Shown here: positions 50,933 through 58,169 of the stretch, piece after piece
How the letters are laid out: every line of letters starts with the position of its first letter
Numbering within the stretch: position 1 is the first letter of the stretch
DNA from: Pseudomonas fluorescens
GTDB lineage: Bacteria > Pseudomonadota > Gammaproteobacteria > Pseudomonadales > Pseudomonadaceae
Length of the DNA stretch: 58,169 nucleotides
Direction: 5' to 3'
Assembly: GCF_902497995.1 (NCBI RefSeq)
Contig: NZ_CABVII010000033.1
Location: forward strand, 1 to 58,169
Program-made: the position numbers and the translations under genes
Notes under the pieces: model-generated
The model's input: only the letters and a program-made list of their open reading frames with translations
Told to the model about the DNA's origin: nothing
The model's database searches: none

Positions 50933-51024
50933 TTGTCACCTCCATTGGAGGAGGTGCGGTGGGAGTGCGATTGAAGATCGCGTTGAAGGGTAAATCGAAT
51001 TTCGGACGGATTTGTGTTGCGCAT
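50929..51024 (-). CDS. Candidate 31-residue peptide coupled to the DUF3077 gene
   Basis: A short frame, MRNTNPSEIRF to NGGDK and stop. It has AAGGAG seven bases ahead of its ATG, and its TGA overlaps the next ATG. Its opening loosely resembles MFKVTPNPPE of the DUF6124 protein that follows the other leader. Whether it is a real protein or a leader peptide that couples translation is open. Confidence 0.5.
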   Translation of the reverse strand: MRNTNPSEIRFTLQRDLQSHSHRTSSNGGDK

Positions 51025-51056
51025 GGTCTAGCTCCTTGACGAGGAACTGCCACTTT

Positions 51057-51256
51057 TTCGTTACCAAGCGAATAGGTGGCAGCTGTGCGCAGGTTGGTAA
51101 ACCGGGAGTCAAGGAATCCGGCACGCCCGAAGACGTCCCACGCACAGCCGCCATAACTCAAAATTACGGGCATAAAAAAACGCCTGCAAATCTGATGGGG
51201 GCGCTGTTGCGCTCAACTCTCGGGTTACCAAGCCCGGTCGCTGAATTGGCAGCGAC
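51057..51256 (-). ncRNA. Structured, possibly pseudoknotted RNA leader, copy 2
   Basis: It has the same plan as at 12835-13044, on the other strand. Hairpin GTCGCTG/CAGCGAC (51256-51237). Hairpin CGGG/CCCG (51236-51221) with loop CTTGGTAA. A long helix pairs 51231-51213 with 51112-51094 (17 of 19 positions). A 16-pair helix joins 51152-51137 and 51093-51078 with wobbles only. UUCG-capped stem ACGTC/GGCGT (51136-51123), and a last hairpin TTCG/CGAA (51072-51057) again with loop CTTGGTAA. The complement TTACCAA is at 51100-51094. Base changes relative to copy 1 preserve pairing in all these helices. It precedes the small frame and the DUF3077 gene. Confidence 0.7.
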
Positions 51257-51471
51257 GGCGGAAGGGTATCGTGCAGGCTGATCTCCTGCAACCTTGAAAT
51301 TGGTATGAGGTGCGATGGTTGCTGGAAGAGCGTCAGCAGCAATTTTGGCGCACTAGCCATGAAAATCACCCAAAAAATCGAACGGATCTGGCCCAAACCG
51401 CCGAACCGAACTGTCAAGTTTTCCTTGATGGTTGCCTCTGCGTTCATATGGTCACGACTACTTATCGGTAG
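51257..51471. other. Gene-free stretch upstream of leader copy 2
   Basis: Open frames here cross the leader and lack ribosome sites. The promoter of the leader should lie near 51260-51290 on the minus strand (TTGCAG and GATACC with a short 15-base spacer are the best I see). Nothing else is recognised. Confidence 0.35.
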
Positions 51472-51499
51472 TTGACGAGACGTCCTCAACTTTTATAAT
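51472..51499 (+). promoter_or_regulatory. Strong sigma-70-type promoter
   Basis: TTGACG at 51472-51477 and a perfect TATAAT at 51494-51499 with a 16-base spacer. It faces the terminator-like hairpin that ends 64 bases downstream, with no gene between. Confidence 0.65.
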
Positions 51500-51505
51500 C
51501 GCCCA

Positions 51506-51563
51506 CAACACGGCCCCTGTCGGTTGATGCGCTTCGGTGCTGAGACTGCTCAGGGGTTTTTTA
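51506..51563 (+). ncRNA. Candidate small RNA of about 58 bases
   Basis: Transcription from the preceding promoter would start near 51506 and end at a Rho-independent terminator: CCCCTG (51514-51519) pairs with CAGGGG (51551-51556), followed by six T. Inside the hairpin lies CGCTTCGGTGC, a small secondary stem-loop. There is no start codon with ribosome site in it. It may be a stand-alone small RNA or simply a short orphan transcript left from a lost gene. Confidence 0.5.
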
Positions 51564-51582
51564 TTGCTTGGATTTTTCCGCC

Positions 51583-51710
51583 TTACCAATCGCGTTTCTG
51601 CCAGCCTTGTTCGATTCCCATCCCGTCCAAGCTGAGATTCAGATGGGTCAGTTTCGGATAGTCATTTTTGTAGTGCCTTCAAGTGTTTCCCCCAGTTCGA
51701 TGATGGGTTG
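51583..51710 (-). pseudogene. Gene remnant with leucine-rich-repeat-like end
   Basis: One frame reads YPKLTHLNLSLDGMGIEQ and ends at TAA 24 codons in; the sequence just before it reads ARTRQ-like PIIELGETLEG in another frame, as if one base had been lost. The LTHLNLS piece resembles a leucine-rich repeat. No start codon or ribosome site is left. Probably the decayed 3' end of an accessory gene. Confidence 0.4.
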
Positions 51711-51729
51711 ACGGGTTTGAGCGACGGGC

Positions 51730-52725
51730 TTACAGAGGCAAGTAGGTAAGCTTCAGCGGTATCAGTCGTTTGGTTTCCGAATCCGTCTGAGCGTAGTGTT
51801 CAATTAATGCCCGCACGAGGTTATCCAGCGTCCAAAGAGTGAGCGGCACACTGGCCCGCTCGGCCTCATAGTAGGCGTCTTTGCTGAAGCCACCGGTACT
51901 GACGTAAAGCCCGCGATCATCCTTGTGTCGGCCCCCGAGAAAACTACGGATTTGTTGACTGCCCATCTGGTCTTTGCGGTGTTTGACCTCAACGATGATC
52001 CGTGGATTCTCAAAACCGAAACCATCGGGTGATGCGATGATGTCTTTCCCGCGATCCGGTCCGGCTGGGGAGACCTGAGTCTTGTAGCCCATTGCACGCA
52101 AGATACCTGCGACCAGGTGCTGCATATCATCCCAAGGTAAGGCGTTGATCAAATCTTTGATCCGTTCGAGAGCCAGACTTTCCATGCCTGCCAGAGGATC
52201 GCTATCGGGATACTCCTCTTCTACTGAGGGTAGTGCAGGTGGCTTATCCCCAGCCGCCATCGCTTTCAGCTCTTGGAGCGCAAAGTCAGGTACCACGAAG
52301 ACGGTAAGCGTGGAGCCGAGGCTATTCTTGCTGGCAGTACTCAGGCTGTCGCGGTCGACTTCCTGTGCTTGCCATAGCACCGGACGTGTCAATGACATTC
52401 CGAGGTCAGCTAGATCAGGATTGTGTTTGAAGTCGCCAGTGATTTTGCCCACTAAATAGGTACGGTTAGCGGGTGAGTAGGTCACTACCCAGTCACCGGG
52501 TTGAATTTCATTAATGAAGCGCCACACTTGCGAGGCGCCTGAAATAGCGGTGCCAGGTTTGATATTGGGTTCAATGTCTTGGTAGAGGCGAGTGACTTCC
52601 TTGCGCGTCATGCCAGGCTTGGCCAGGGGCGCAAGTTGCGACCATCCAATGGCGGCGACACCTCGGTCCCGGAAATCGTCGTATAACCGGCCGGACTCGC
52701 CACGGATCATCCACATTTTGGCCAT
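51730..52725 (-). CDS. Mrr-type restriction endonuclease
   Basis: A 331-residue protein. The C-terminal third is a PD-(D/E)xK nuclease of the Mrr group: LRAMGYKTQVSPAGPDRGKDIIASP supplies the Asp and IIVEVKHRK the Glu and Lys; GSQQIRSFLGGRH and GLYVSTGGFSKDAYYEAE complete the fold. The N-terminal 150 residues (MWMIRGESGRLYDDF, PGDWVVTYSPANRTYLVGKI) look like an EVE/PUA-type base-recognition module. A type IV enzyme cutting modified DNA is the likeliest role. It stands alone beside tRNA-Arg, a common site for defence islands, and is less GC-rich than the core genes. Confidence 0.85.
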   Translation of the reverse strand: MAKMWMIRGESGRLYDDFRDRGVAAIGWSQLAPLAKPGMTRKEVTRLYQDIEPNIKPGTAISGASQVWRFINEIQPGDWVVTYSPANRTYLVGKITGDFKHNPDLADLGMSLTRPVLWQAQEVDRDSLSTASKNSLGSTLTVFVVPDFALQELKAMAAGDKPPALPSVEEEYPDSDPLAGMESLALERIKDLINALPWDDMQHLVAGILRAMGYKTQVSPAGPDRGKDIIASPDGFGFENPRIIVEVKHRKDQMGSQQIRSFLGGRHKDDRGLYVSTGGFSKDAYYEAERASVPLTLWTLDNLVRALIEHYAQTDSETKRLIPLKLTYLPL

Positions 52726-52861
52726 ATCACTTCCTTAGTTTTTGTAAGTCGCACTGGTGCATACGTTATTTGGCGTTGATCGCCATATGAACGGAGTGAG
52801 GAGAACGCAGGATAAGGTAGGTGGTGCAGGCACCGACAACAATTGCCGGATTCAGGACGCA

Positions 52862-52894
52862 AAAAAGCCCCAGACCCTGCGGCCTGAGGCTTTC
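52862..52894 (-). terminator. Terminator of tRNA-Arg
   Basis: On the minus strand AAAGCCTCAG pairs with CTGGGGCTTT around GCCGCAGGGT, followed by TTTTG. It lies 14 bases past the tRNA 3' end. Confidence 0.8.
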
Positions 52895-52907
52895 TCGTTT
52901 CTACGTA

Positions 52908-52984
52908 TGGTGCACCAGGCGGGATTCGAACCCACGACCCCTGCCTTCGGAGGGCAGTACTCTATCCAGCTGAGCTACTGGTGC
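52908..52984 (-). tRNA. tRNA-Arg (CCG)
   Basis: A 77-base tRNA with encoded CCA. Acceptor GCACCAG/CTGGTGC, D arm GCTC/GAGT, anticodon arm CTGCC/GGCAG with loop CTCCGAA (anticodon CCG), T arm GTGGG TTCGAAT CCCGC. All stems pair. Such tRNA genes are frequent integration points; I do not see a duplicated 3' end within the window. Confidence 0.95.
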
Positions 52985-53332
52985 AATGCGGGCGCCATGA
53001 TACTCATAAGCGGTGCGGGCGTCCATGCTGCTGAATCGTCTGCGTTTTTCCAAGCGTAGCGGGTGTTCGCTACGTTGATCAGAAAAAATAGGCAAATGCG
53101 CCGTTTTCGTTCTTTTTTTCGAACAGCCTATTGTCCTTTACCCCCTTTGATCCTAGGATTCGTTTGAGATTTCAAACGCTCTTGTCTGGGTGCTGAACCG
53201 CACGAGTCCAATCCGTGCGCTATTTATGTGCTTCAGCCCGGTGAATGATTTCCCTGACGGCAGCCTTCGAGGCGCCTTTCTACAATCATAATTCGCTCCG
53301 CGCTGGTCGCGGTGCTGTTAAGGAAAGCCGAC
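52985..53332 (+). promoter_or_regulatory. Promoter region of gabD and of tRNA-Arg
   Basis: About 350 bases without a gene. The left end holds the tRNA promoter on the minus strand, the right end the gabD promoter and AAGGA ribosome site. The region 53080-53170 is AT-rich with runs of T. No clear sigma-54 motif (GG/GC spaced) was found. Confidence 0.4.
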
Positions 53333-54775
53333 ATGCAGCTTAAAGACACCCAGTTGTTCCGCCAGCAAGCCTTTATCGATGGCGCTTGGGTCGATGCGGA
53401 CAATGGTCAGACGATCAAGGTCAACAATCCGGCAACGGGCGAAATTCTGGGCACCGTGCCGAAAATGGGCGCTGCCGAAACCCGCCGTGCGATCGAAGCC
53501 GCTGACAAAGCGCTGCCGGCCTGGCGTGCACTGACCGCCAAGGATCGCGCGAACAAGCTGCGTCGCTGGTTCGAACTGATCATCGAGAACCAGGACGACC
53601 TGGCTCGCCTGATGACCCTGGAGCAGGGCAAGCCATTGGCCGAAGCCAAGGGCGAGATCGTTTACGCCGCTTCCTTTATCGAGTGGTTCGCCGAAGAAGC
53701 CAAGCGCATCTACGGTGACGTGATTCCGGGCCACCAGCCAGACAAGCGCCTGATCGTGATCAAGCAGCCAATCGGCGTGACCGCTGCAATCACCCCGTGG
53801 AACTTCCCGGCCGCGATGATCACCCGTAAAGCCGGCCCGGCCCTGGCCGCCGGTTGCACCATGGTGCTCAAGCCTGCTTCGCAAACTCCGTTTTCCGCAT
53901 TCGCTTTGGCTGAACTGGCCCAGCGTGCCGGCATTCCAGCTGGTGTGTTCAGCGTGGTGTCCGGCAGCGCCGGCGACATCGGCAGCGAGCTGACCAGCAA
54001 CCCGATCGTGCGCAAACTGTCCTTCACCGGCTCGACAGAAATCGGTCGTCAGCTGATGGCTGAATGCGCCAAGGACATCAAGAAAGTGTCCCTGGAATTG
54101 GGCGGCAACGCGCCGTTCATCGTGTTCGACGACGCGGACCTGGATAAGGCTGTCGAAGGCGCGATCATTTCCAAGTACCGCAACAACGGCCAGACCTGCG
54201 TCTGCGCCAACCGTCTATACATTCAGGATTCGGTCTACGACGCGTTCGCCGAGAAGCTGAAAGTGGCCGTGGCCAAACTCAAGATCGGTAACGGTCTGGA
54301 AGACGGCACCACCACTGGCCCGCTGATCGACGAAAAAGCCGTGGCCAAGGTGCAAGAGCACATCGCTGACGCGGTCAGCAAAGGCGCAACCGTTCTGGCG
54401 GGTGGCAAGGTCATGGAAGGCAACTTCTTCGAGCCGACCATCCTGACCAACGTGCCGAAGAACGCTGCGGTGGCCAAGGAAGAAACCTTCGGTCCATTGG
54501 CTCCACTGTTCCGCTTCAAAGACGAAGCCGAAGTGATCGCGATGTCCAACGACACCGAGTTCGGCCTGGCCTCGTACTTCTATGCCCGCGACCTGGGCCG
54601 TGTGTTCCGTGTGGCGGAAGCCCTGGAATACGGCATGGTCGGCGTCAACACCGGGTTGATCTCCAACGAAGTCGCGCCGTTCGGCGGCATCAAGGCGTCG
54701 GGCCTGGGCCGTGAAGGCTCCAAGTACGGCATCGAAGATTACCTGGAAATCAAATACCTCTGCCTGGGCATCTAA
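53333..54775 (+). CDS. gabD: Succinate-semialdehyde dehydrogenase (NADP-type)
   Basis: A 480-residue aldehyde dehydrogenase that turns succinate semialdehyde into succinate, the last step of GABA use. The catalytic Cys is in NNGQTCVCANR and the general base Glu in SLELGGNAPF; ITPWNFPAAMITRK is the cofactor-binding strand. AAGGAAAGCCGAC stands before the ATG. Pairing with gabT, as in P. aeruginosa and P. putida, settles the identity. Confidence 0.95.
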   Translation: MQLKDTQLFRQQAFIDGAWVDADNGQTIKVNNPATGEILGTVPKMGAAETRRAIEAADKALPAWRALTAKDRANKLRRWFELIIENQDDLARLMTLEQGKPLAEAKGEIVYAASFIEWFAEEAKRIYGDVIPGHQPDKRLIVIKQPIGVTAAITPWNFPAAMITRKAGPALAAGCTMVLKPASQTPFSAFALAELAQRAGIPAGVFSVVSGSAGDIGSELTSNPIVRKLSFTGSTEIGRQLMAECAKDIKKVSLELGGNAPFIVFDDADLDKAVEGAIISKYRNNGQTCVCANRLYIQDSVYDAFAEKLKVAVAKLKIGNGLEDGTTTGPLIDEKAVAKVQEHIADAVSKGATVLAGGKVMEGNFFEPTILTNVPKNAAVAKEETFGPLAPLFRFKDEAEVIAMSNDTEFGLASYFYARDLGRVFRVAEALEYGMVGVNTGLISNEVAPFGGIKASGLGREGSKYGIEDYLEIKYLCLGI

Positions 54776-54800
54776 GCCCGGGCCAGGCATTGCTGCAAAC

Positions 54801-54830
54801 GCAAAGGGCACGAGAGCGCTGTCCCTTTGC
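54801..54830. repeat. Hairpin in the gabD-gabT spacer
   Basis: GCAAAGGG and CCCTTTGC pair with an 14-base loop in the 184-base gap. No T-run follows, so it is more likely an attenuating or mRNA-stabilising hairpin than a terminator. Confidence 0.55.
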
Positions 54831-54959
54831 GCGCTTCAACCGCAATTTTCTCGGTGGCCGGGAACGCTGTGGCAGTCGATCATCGCATGCTGCCGCAGTT
54901 GCCTCCCCGCCGCATTTTCCTTGAGCCACGCCGCCCGATGAGCGGCGAATGAGGACTGT

Positions 54960-56237
54960 ATGAGCAAGACTAACGCATCCCTGATGAAACGCCGCGAAGC
55001 CGCTGTACCACGCGGTGTTGGCCAGATTCACCCGATCTTCGCCGAGTCCGCGAAGAACGCCACCGTGACCGATGTCGAAGGTCGCGAGTTCATCGACTTC
55101 GCCGGCGGTATCGCCGTGCTGAACACCGGTCACGTGCACCCGAAAATCATCGCCGCGGTGACCGAGCAGCTGAACAAGCTGACCCACACCTGCTTCCAGG
55201 TCCTGGCTTACGAGCCGTACGTGGAAGTGTGCGAAAAAATCAACGCCAAGGTGCCAGGTGATTTCGCCAAGAAAACCCTGCTGGTGACCACCGGTTCCGA
55301 AGCCGTGGAAAACTCGATCAAGATCGCCCGTGCCGCCACTGGCCGTGCCGGCGTGATTGCGTTCACCGGCGCGTACCACGGCCGTACCATGATGACCCTG
55401 GGCCTGACCGGTAAAGTTGTGCCTTACTCGGCCGGCATGGGCCTGATGCCAGGCGGCATCTTCCGCGCGCTGTACCCGAACGAACTGCACGGTGTGAGCA
55501 TCGACGATTCGATCGCCAGCATCGAACGCATTTTCAAGAACGACGCTGAGCCGCGTGACATCGCTGCGATCATCATCGAGCCGGTTCAGGGTGAAGGCGG
55601 TTTCTACGTCGCTCCTCAAGCCTTCATGAAGCGTCTGCGCGCCTTGTGCGACCAGCACGGCATCCTGTTGATCGCTGACGAAGTGCAGACTGGCGCTGGC
55701 CGTACCGGCACCTTCTTCGCCATGGAACAGATGGGCGTTGCCGCCGACCTGACCACCTTCGCCAAATCCATCGCCGGCGGCTTCCCGCTGGCCGGTGTCT
55801 GCGGCAAGGCAGAATACATGGACGCCATCGCGCCAGGCGGCCTGGGCGGCACCTATGCCGGTAGCCCGATCGCTTGCGCCGCGGCCCTGGCCGTGATGGA
55901 AGTCTTCGAAGAAGAGAACCTGCTGGACCGCTGCAAGGCTGTCGGCGAGCGTCTGGTGACGGGTCTGAAAGCCATCCAGGCCAAGTACCCGGTGATCGGC
56001 GAAGTCCGTGCCTTGGGCGCGATGATCGCGGTCGAGCTGTTCGTCGATGGCGACAGCCACAAGCCGAATGCACCAGCGGTAGCCGCTGTTGTGGCCAAGG
56101 CTCGCGACAAGGGCCTGATCCTGCTGTCCTGCGGCACTTACGGCAACGTTCTGCGCGTGCTGGTTCCGCTGACTTCGCCGGACGAGCAACTGGATAAAGG
56201 TCTGGCGATCATGGAAGAGTGCTTCTCGGAGCTTTGA
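54960..56237 (+). CDS. gabT: 4-aminobutyrate aminotransferase
   Basis: A 425-residue class III aminotransferase moving the amino group of GABA to 2-oxoglutarate. Motifs: TTGSEAVENSIKIARAATGR (cofactor phosphate), GAYHGRT, LIADEVQTGAGRTG with the Asp that contacts PLP, and FAKSIAGGFPL with the PLP lysine. A terminator follows closely. Confidence 0.96.
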   Translation: MSKTNASLMKRREAAVPRGVGQIHPIFAESAKNATVTDVEGREFIDFAGGIAVLNTGHVHPKIIAAVTEQLNKLTHTCFQVLAYEPYVEVCEKINAKVPGDFAKKTLLVTTGSEAVENSIKIARAATGRAGVIAFTGAYHGRTMMTLGLTGKVVPYSAGMGLMPGGIFRALYPNELHGVSIDDSIASIERIFKNDAEPRDIAAIIIEPVQGEGGFYVAPQAFMKRLRALCDQHGILLIADEVQTGAGRTGTFFAMEQMGVAADLTTFAKSIAGGFPLAGVCGKAEYMDAIAPGGLGGTYAGSPIACAAALAVMEVFEEENLLDRCKAVGERLVTGLKAIQAKYPVIGEVRALGAMIAVELFVDGDSHKPNAPAVAAVVAKARDKGLILLSCGTYGNVLRVLVPLTSPDEQLDKGLAIMEECFSEL

Positions 56238-56272
56238 TTTAAAGTGCTCCGATGAAAGTGTGAGCTGATCGA

Positions 56273-56301
56273 CAAAAAACCCGCTTCGGCGGGTTTTTTT
56301 T
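56273..56301 (+). terminator. Rho-independent terminator after gabT
   Basis: AAAAAACCCGC-TTCG-GCGGGTTTTTTTT: a perfect stem with tetraloop and eight T, which can also end transcripts from the opposite strand. Confidence 0.93.
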
Positions 56302-56517
56302 GTTCCCCGAAACCCACCGCGCTGTACCGAGACGCAAATCCTGAGCGGGCTTGTCAGCGAAGGGGCCATAAACAAAATCTCAAAGGGCGTGCGCTTCTCG
56401 AGGTTCGAAAGCGGCCACCACAAAGCTCGCCCGGATGGCGAAGTGTCTTTGAAATAGGGGATTTTGAGCTAAGTTCCGGAGGGTGCGCCCGCGAACGGGG
56501 CGCACCGATCAACGGTG
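56302..56517. other. Gene-free stretch between convergent gabT and desaturase genes
   Basis: About 215 bases. It includes a partial REP arm (GAGCGGGCTTGTCAGCGAAG near 56343) and nothing else recognisable. Confidence 0.45.
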
Positions 56518-57705
56518 TCAGACGGTAGTGGCAGGACGCAGGGAGTAGGTTTTCAACTGGTCGGCGAAGTCGCGCAGGGACTGGATACCGCTGGCTTCGG
56601 CTTCGTGTACCCAATCCTTGATGGCGGCCAGCATGTCGTGACCATTAGAGCTGGTCTTGAGCCAGATCTGCTGCAAGGCCAGGCGTTTCTCGTAGATTAC
56701 CTTCAGCGCCTGACTGTGCTCGAGCATGGCCTGGATGCGAATGTGGTGTTTTTCATCCAGCAGGCTGGTTTCCCGCGAGAGCAGGCGTTTGGCCCGGTGG
56801 AACTGGTGACGAACCGAGTGATCGACCTTTTCCAGCTCTTGCTTGACCAGCGGGGCGATCACCAGCTTGCGGTACTGGGCCATGATCTGGAAGCGGTTGT
56901 TGAGGATGGCCATGGCGGTGTCCATGTCCAGGTTGCCTTTACCTTCGACCCGGTGGGCAATTGGCGCGACGCGCTGGACCTTGGCCAGGCGACAGAAGCT
57001 GAAGACTTGTATCCAGGCCCAGCCGAGATCGAATTCCCACTTCTTCACCGACAACTTCGCCGAGTTCGGGTAGGTGTGATGGTTGTTATGCAGTTCTTCG
57101 CCGCCGATCAGGATGCCCCATGGCACCAGATTGGTCGCCGCATCGCGGCATTCGAAGTTGCGGTAGCCGATGGCATGGCCCAGGCCATTGACCACGCCGG
57201 CAGCCCAGACCGGGATCCACATCATCTGGATGGCCCAGATGGTGATACCAATGGTGCCGAACAGCAGCAGGTCGATAACGCCCATGATCGCTACGCCCAG
57301 CAACGGGAATCGGCTGTACAGGTTGCGTTCGATCCAGTCATCGGGGCAGTTCTTGCCGTAGATACGCAAGGTCTCGGGGTTTTCCGCTTCGGCGCGGTAC
57401 AACTCGGCACCTTTGCGCAGGACAGTGGACAACCCCTTGATGACCGGGCTGTGCGGGTCATCTTCGGTTTCGCATTTGGCGTGATGCTTGCGGTGGATAG
57501 CGGTCCACTCGCGGGTGTTCTGGGCTGTGGTCAACCACAACCAGAAACGGAAGAAATGTTTCAGGCCGGCATTGAGCTCAAGCGAGCGATGGGCTGAGTA
57601 GCGATGCAGATAGACCGTGACGCCGATGATCGTCACATGGGTCATCAGCAGGGTGACTGCCACCAGTGACCAGGGCGACAAGCCGAGCAAACCTTCGTAC
57701 CACAT
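56518..57705 (-). CDS. desA: Delta-9 acyl-chain desaturase (DesA type)
   Basis: A 395-residue membrane desaturase. Three histidine boxes: HRYSAHRS, HRKHH and HNNHH. Two pairs of membrane segments (for example LVAVTLLMTHVTIIGVTVYL and LLGVAIMGVIDLLLFGTIGI). A 130-residue C-terminal helical tail follows, as in P. aeruginosa DesA. It introduces double bonds into membrane phospholipid acyl chains. Monocistronic. Confidence 0.92.
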   Translation of the reverse strand: MWYEGLLGLSPWSLVAVTLLMTHVTIIGVTVYLHRYSAHRSLELNAGLKHFFRFWLWLTTAQNTREWTAIHRKHHAKCETEDDPHSPVIKGLSTVLRKGAELYRAEAENPETLRIYGKNCPDDWIERNLYSRFPLLGVAIMGVIDLLLFGTIGITIWAIQMMWIPVWAAGVVNGLGHAIGYRNFECRDAATNLVPWGILIGGEELHNNHHTYPNSAKLSVKKWEFDLGWAWIQVFSFCRLAKVQRVAPIAHRVEGKGNLDMDTAMAILNNRFQIMAQYRKLVIAPLVKQELEKVDHSVRHQFHRAKRLLSRETSLLDEKHHIRIQAMLEHSQALKVIYEKRLALQQIWLKTSSNGHDMLAAIKDWVHEAEASGIQSLRDFADQLKTYSLRPATTV

Positions 57706-57852
57706 AGGCTATAGGGCCCTCGATAAAGAAAAAAACAGCCGTTGCATTATCACTGAGCCCACAGATAAAACCAGTCACCCTTTCAGATAAGAATGGCTGG
57801 ATGTTTCTTCAGTTGATAACCCCATCCTTTTTGAAGGGGTATGGAGGGCTGA

Positions 57853-58011
57853 ATGTCTGCTACCTATCGCGATGCTCTGCGCGCCGCACTGCTCTTCCTT
57901 CGGGTTTCAATAGTCTGGCTGCAATTCAGTGGTCATTTATTGAGCAGTTTCTTCGATAGCTCCGAGGCGTTGCAGCGATGGCAACCGATCAACGGGAGCC
58001 AGAGATATTAG
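57853..58011 (+). CDS. Small protein of 52 residues, unrecognised
   Basis: A short frame, MSATYRDALRAALLFLRVS to NGSQRY, with a near-ideal ribosome site (TGGAGGGCTGA) before its ATG. Residues 8-32 are hydrophobic to amphipathic with Trp and Phe, so membrane association is possible. A hairpin ACCCC/GGGGT (57820-57841) lies in its leader. I know no family for it. Confidence 0.6.
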   Translation: MSATYRDALRAALLFLRVSIVWLQFSGHLLSSFFDSSEALQRWQPINGSQRY

Positions 58012-58054
58012 TTCGGGCGCCCGGTTCCTGCCGGGCACAATCCCCTGTAATTGG

Positions 58055-58131
58055 ATGGACTCGCCCACGCCGAGGCGTCAATGCGCCACGGTGGCAGTCT
58101 AAACAGCCAACGACAGCGAGGGCGAGTCCAT
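58055..58131. repeat. 12-base inverted repeat covering the next start codon
   Basis: ATGGACTCGCCC (58055-58066) and GGGCGAGTCCAT (58120-58131) are perfect inverted copies 53 bases apart. The right copy includes the start codon and Shine-Dalgarno-like GAGGGCGAG of the following frame, so folding of the mRNA would hide the start. Confidence 0.65.
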
Positions 58132-58169
58132 GAAAAAGCATACTTCGATTGATCAATCATTGTCTTCTG
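58130..58169 (+). CDS. Start of a coding region cut by the window end
   Basis: The frame begins MKKHTSIDQSLSS and runs off the end. GAGGGCGAG precedes the ATG. Thirteen residues are too few to name a family. Confidence 0.4.
   Translation, partial: MKKHTSIDQSLSS

Noticed and set aside
50925..51173. 82-codon minus-strand frame through leader copy 2
   Set aside because: It crosses the conserved RNA helices and shares no protein similarity with the frame through copy 1, so conservation is at the RNA level.
54750..56423. 557-codon minus-strand frame across gabT
   Set aside because: Antisense shadow of gabT with low-complexity His/Gln composition.
58055..58169. End of an IS1111-type insertion sequence
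   Set aside because: The 12-base arms recall subterminal repeats of that group, but they lie only 53 bases apart and the 13 visible residues do not look like such a transposase.

Overview
The window comes from a fluorescent-group Pseudomonas. Evidence: Pseudomonas-type 5S rRNA, many REP/REPIN palindromes with the GCGGGCTTGCTCGCGAA-type core, a LapG/LapD pair, gabD-gabT beside desA, and small Pseudomonas-type proteins of the DUF6124, DUF3077 and DUF2789 kinds. It reads as ordinary chromosome with several accessory blocks.

Layout. 1-375: end of an rRNA operon with two tandem 5S genes, each with a terminator. 430-2450: a FecI-type sigma factor and FecR regulator next to a TonB receptor that has lost nearly all of its barrel. 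2634-8263: a four-gene mgo/pvf operon (heme-oxygenase-like enzyme, AurF-like N-oxygenase, A-T-R NRPS, SRPBCC protein), expected to make a diazeniumdiolate or pyrazine N-oxide type signal, with a GntR regulator upstream. 9826-12476: lapG and lapD, which control surface-adhesin release by c-di-GMP. 12835-13460: a structured RNA leader and a DUF6124 gene. 14145-20057: a compact exopolysaccharide-type operon (TackOD1/degenerate-GGDEF protein, GT2 synthase, TolC fused to a TIM-barrel-like domain, HlyD adaptor). 20349-24394: a LysR gene remnant, then a TauD-type dioxygenase with a sulfonate/taurine-type ABC transporter. 24411-30960: an orphan Rhs tail protein, then a LysR regulator and an EmrAB/outer-membrane-factor efflux set whose third gene has a REPIN in its 5' end. 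31011-39205: slipin/NfeD, YbaK, DUF2789, and a MarR-FUSC-DUF1656-HlyD-NodT aromatic-acid-type efflux operon. 39544-47678: a DUF945 protein and the pgaABCD operon for poly-N-acetylglucosamine. 47818-50381: a Rieske/FAD oxidoreductase, a YbhB-type protein and a small acidic protein. 50639-52984: a DUF3077 gene with a second copy of the structured leader, a candidate small RNA, an Mrr-type nuclease and tRNA-Arg(CCG). 53333-57705: gabD, gabT and a delta-9 desaturase. A 52-codon gene and the start of another reading frame end the window.

Two things stand out. First, the leaders at 12835-13044 (+) and 51057-51256 (-) fold to the same architecture from different sequence. The changes compensate each other in several helices, and a variable loop sequence occurs twice plus once as its complement in each copy. 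This looks like a real structured RNA family in front of small Pseudomonas proteins, and I do not recognise it. Second, the 14145-20057 operon looks like a c-di-GMP-linked polysaccharide exporter with an unusual TolC-TIM-barrel fusion. Together with lapGD and pgaABCD, the window holds three separate surface/biofilm outputs.

All calls rest on reading motifs and translations by eye; no database search was run.
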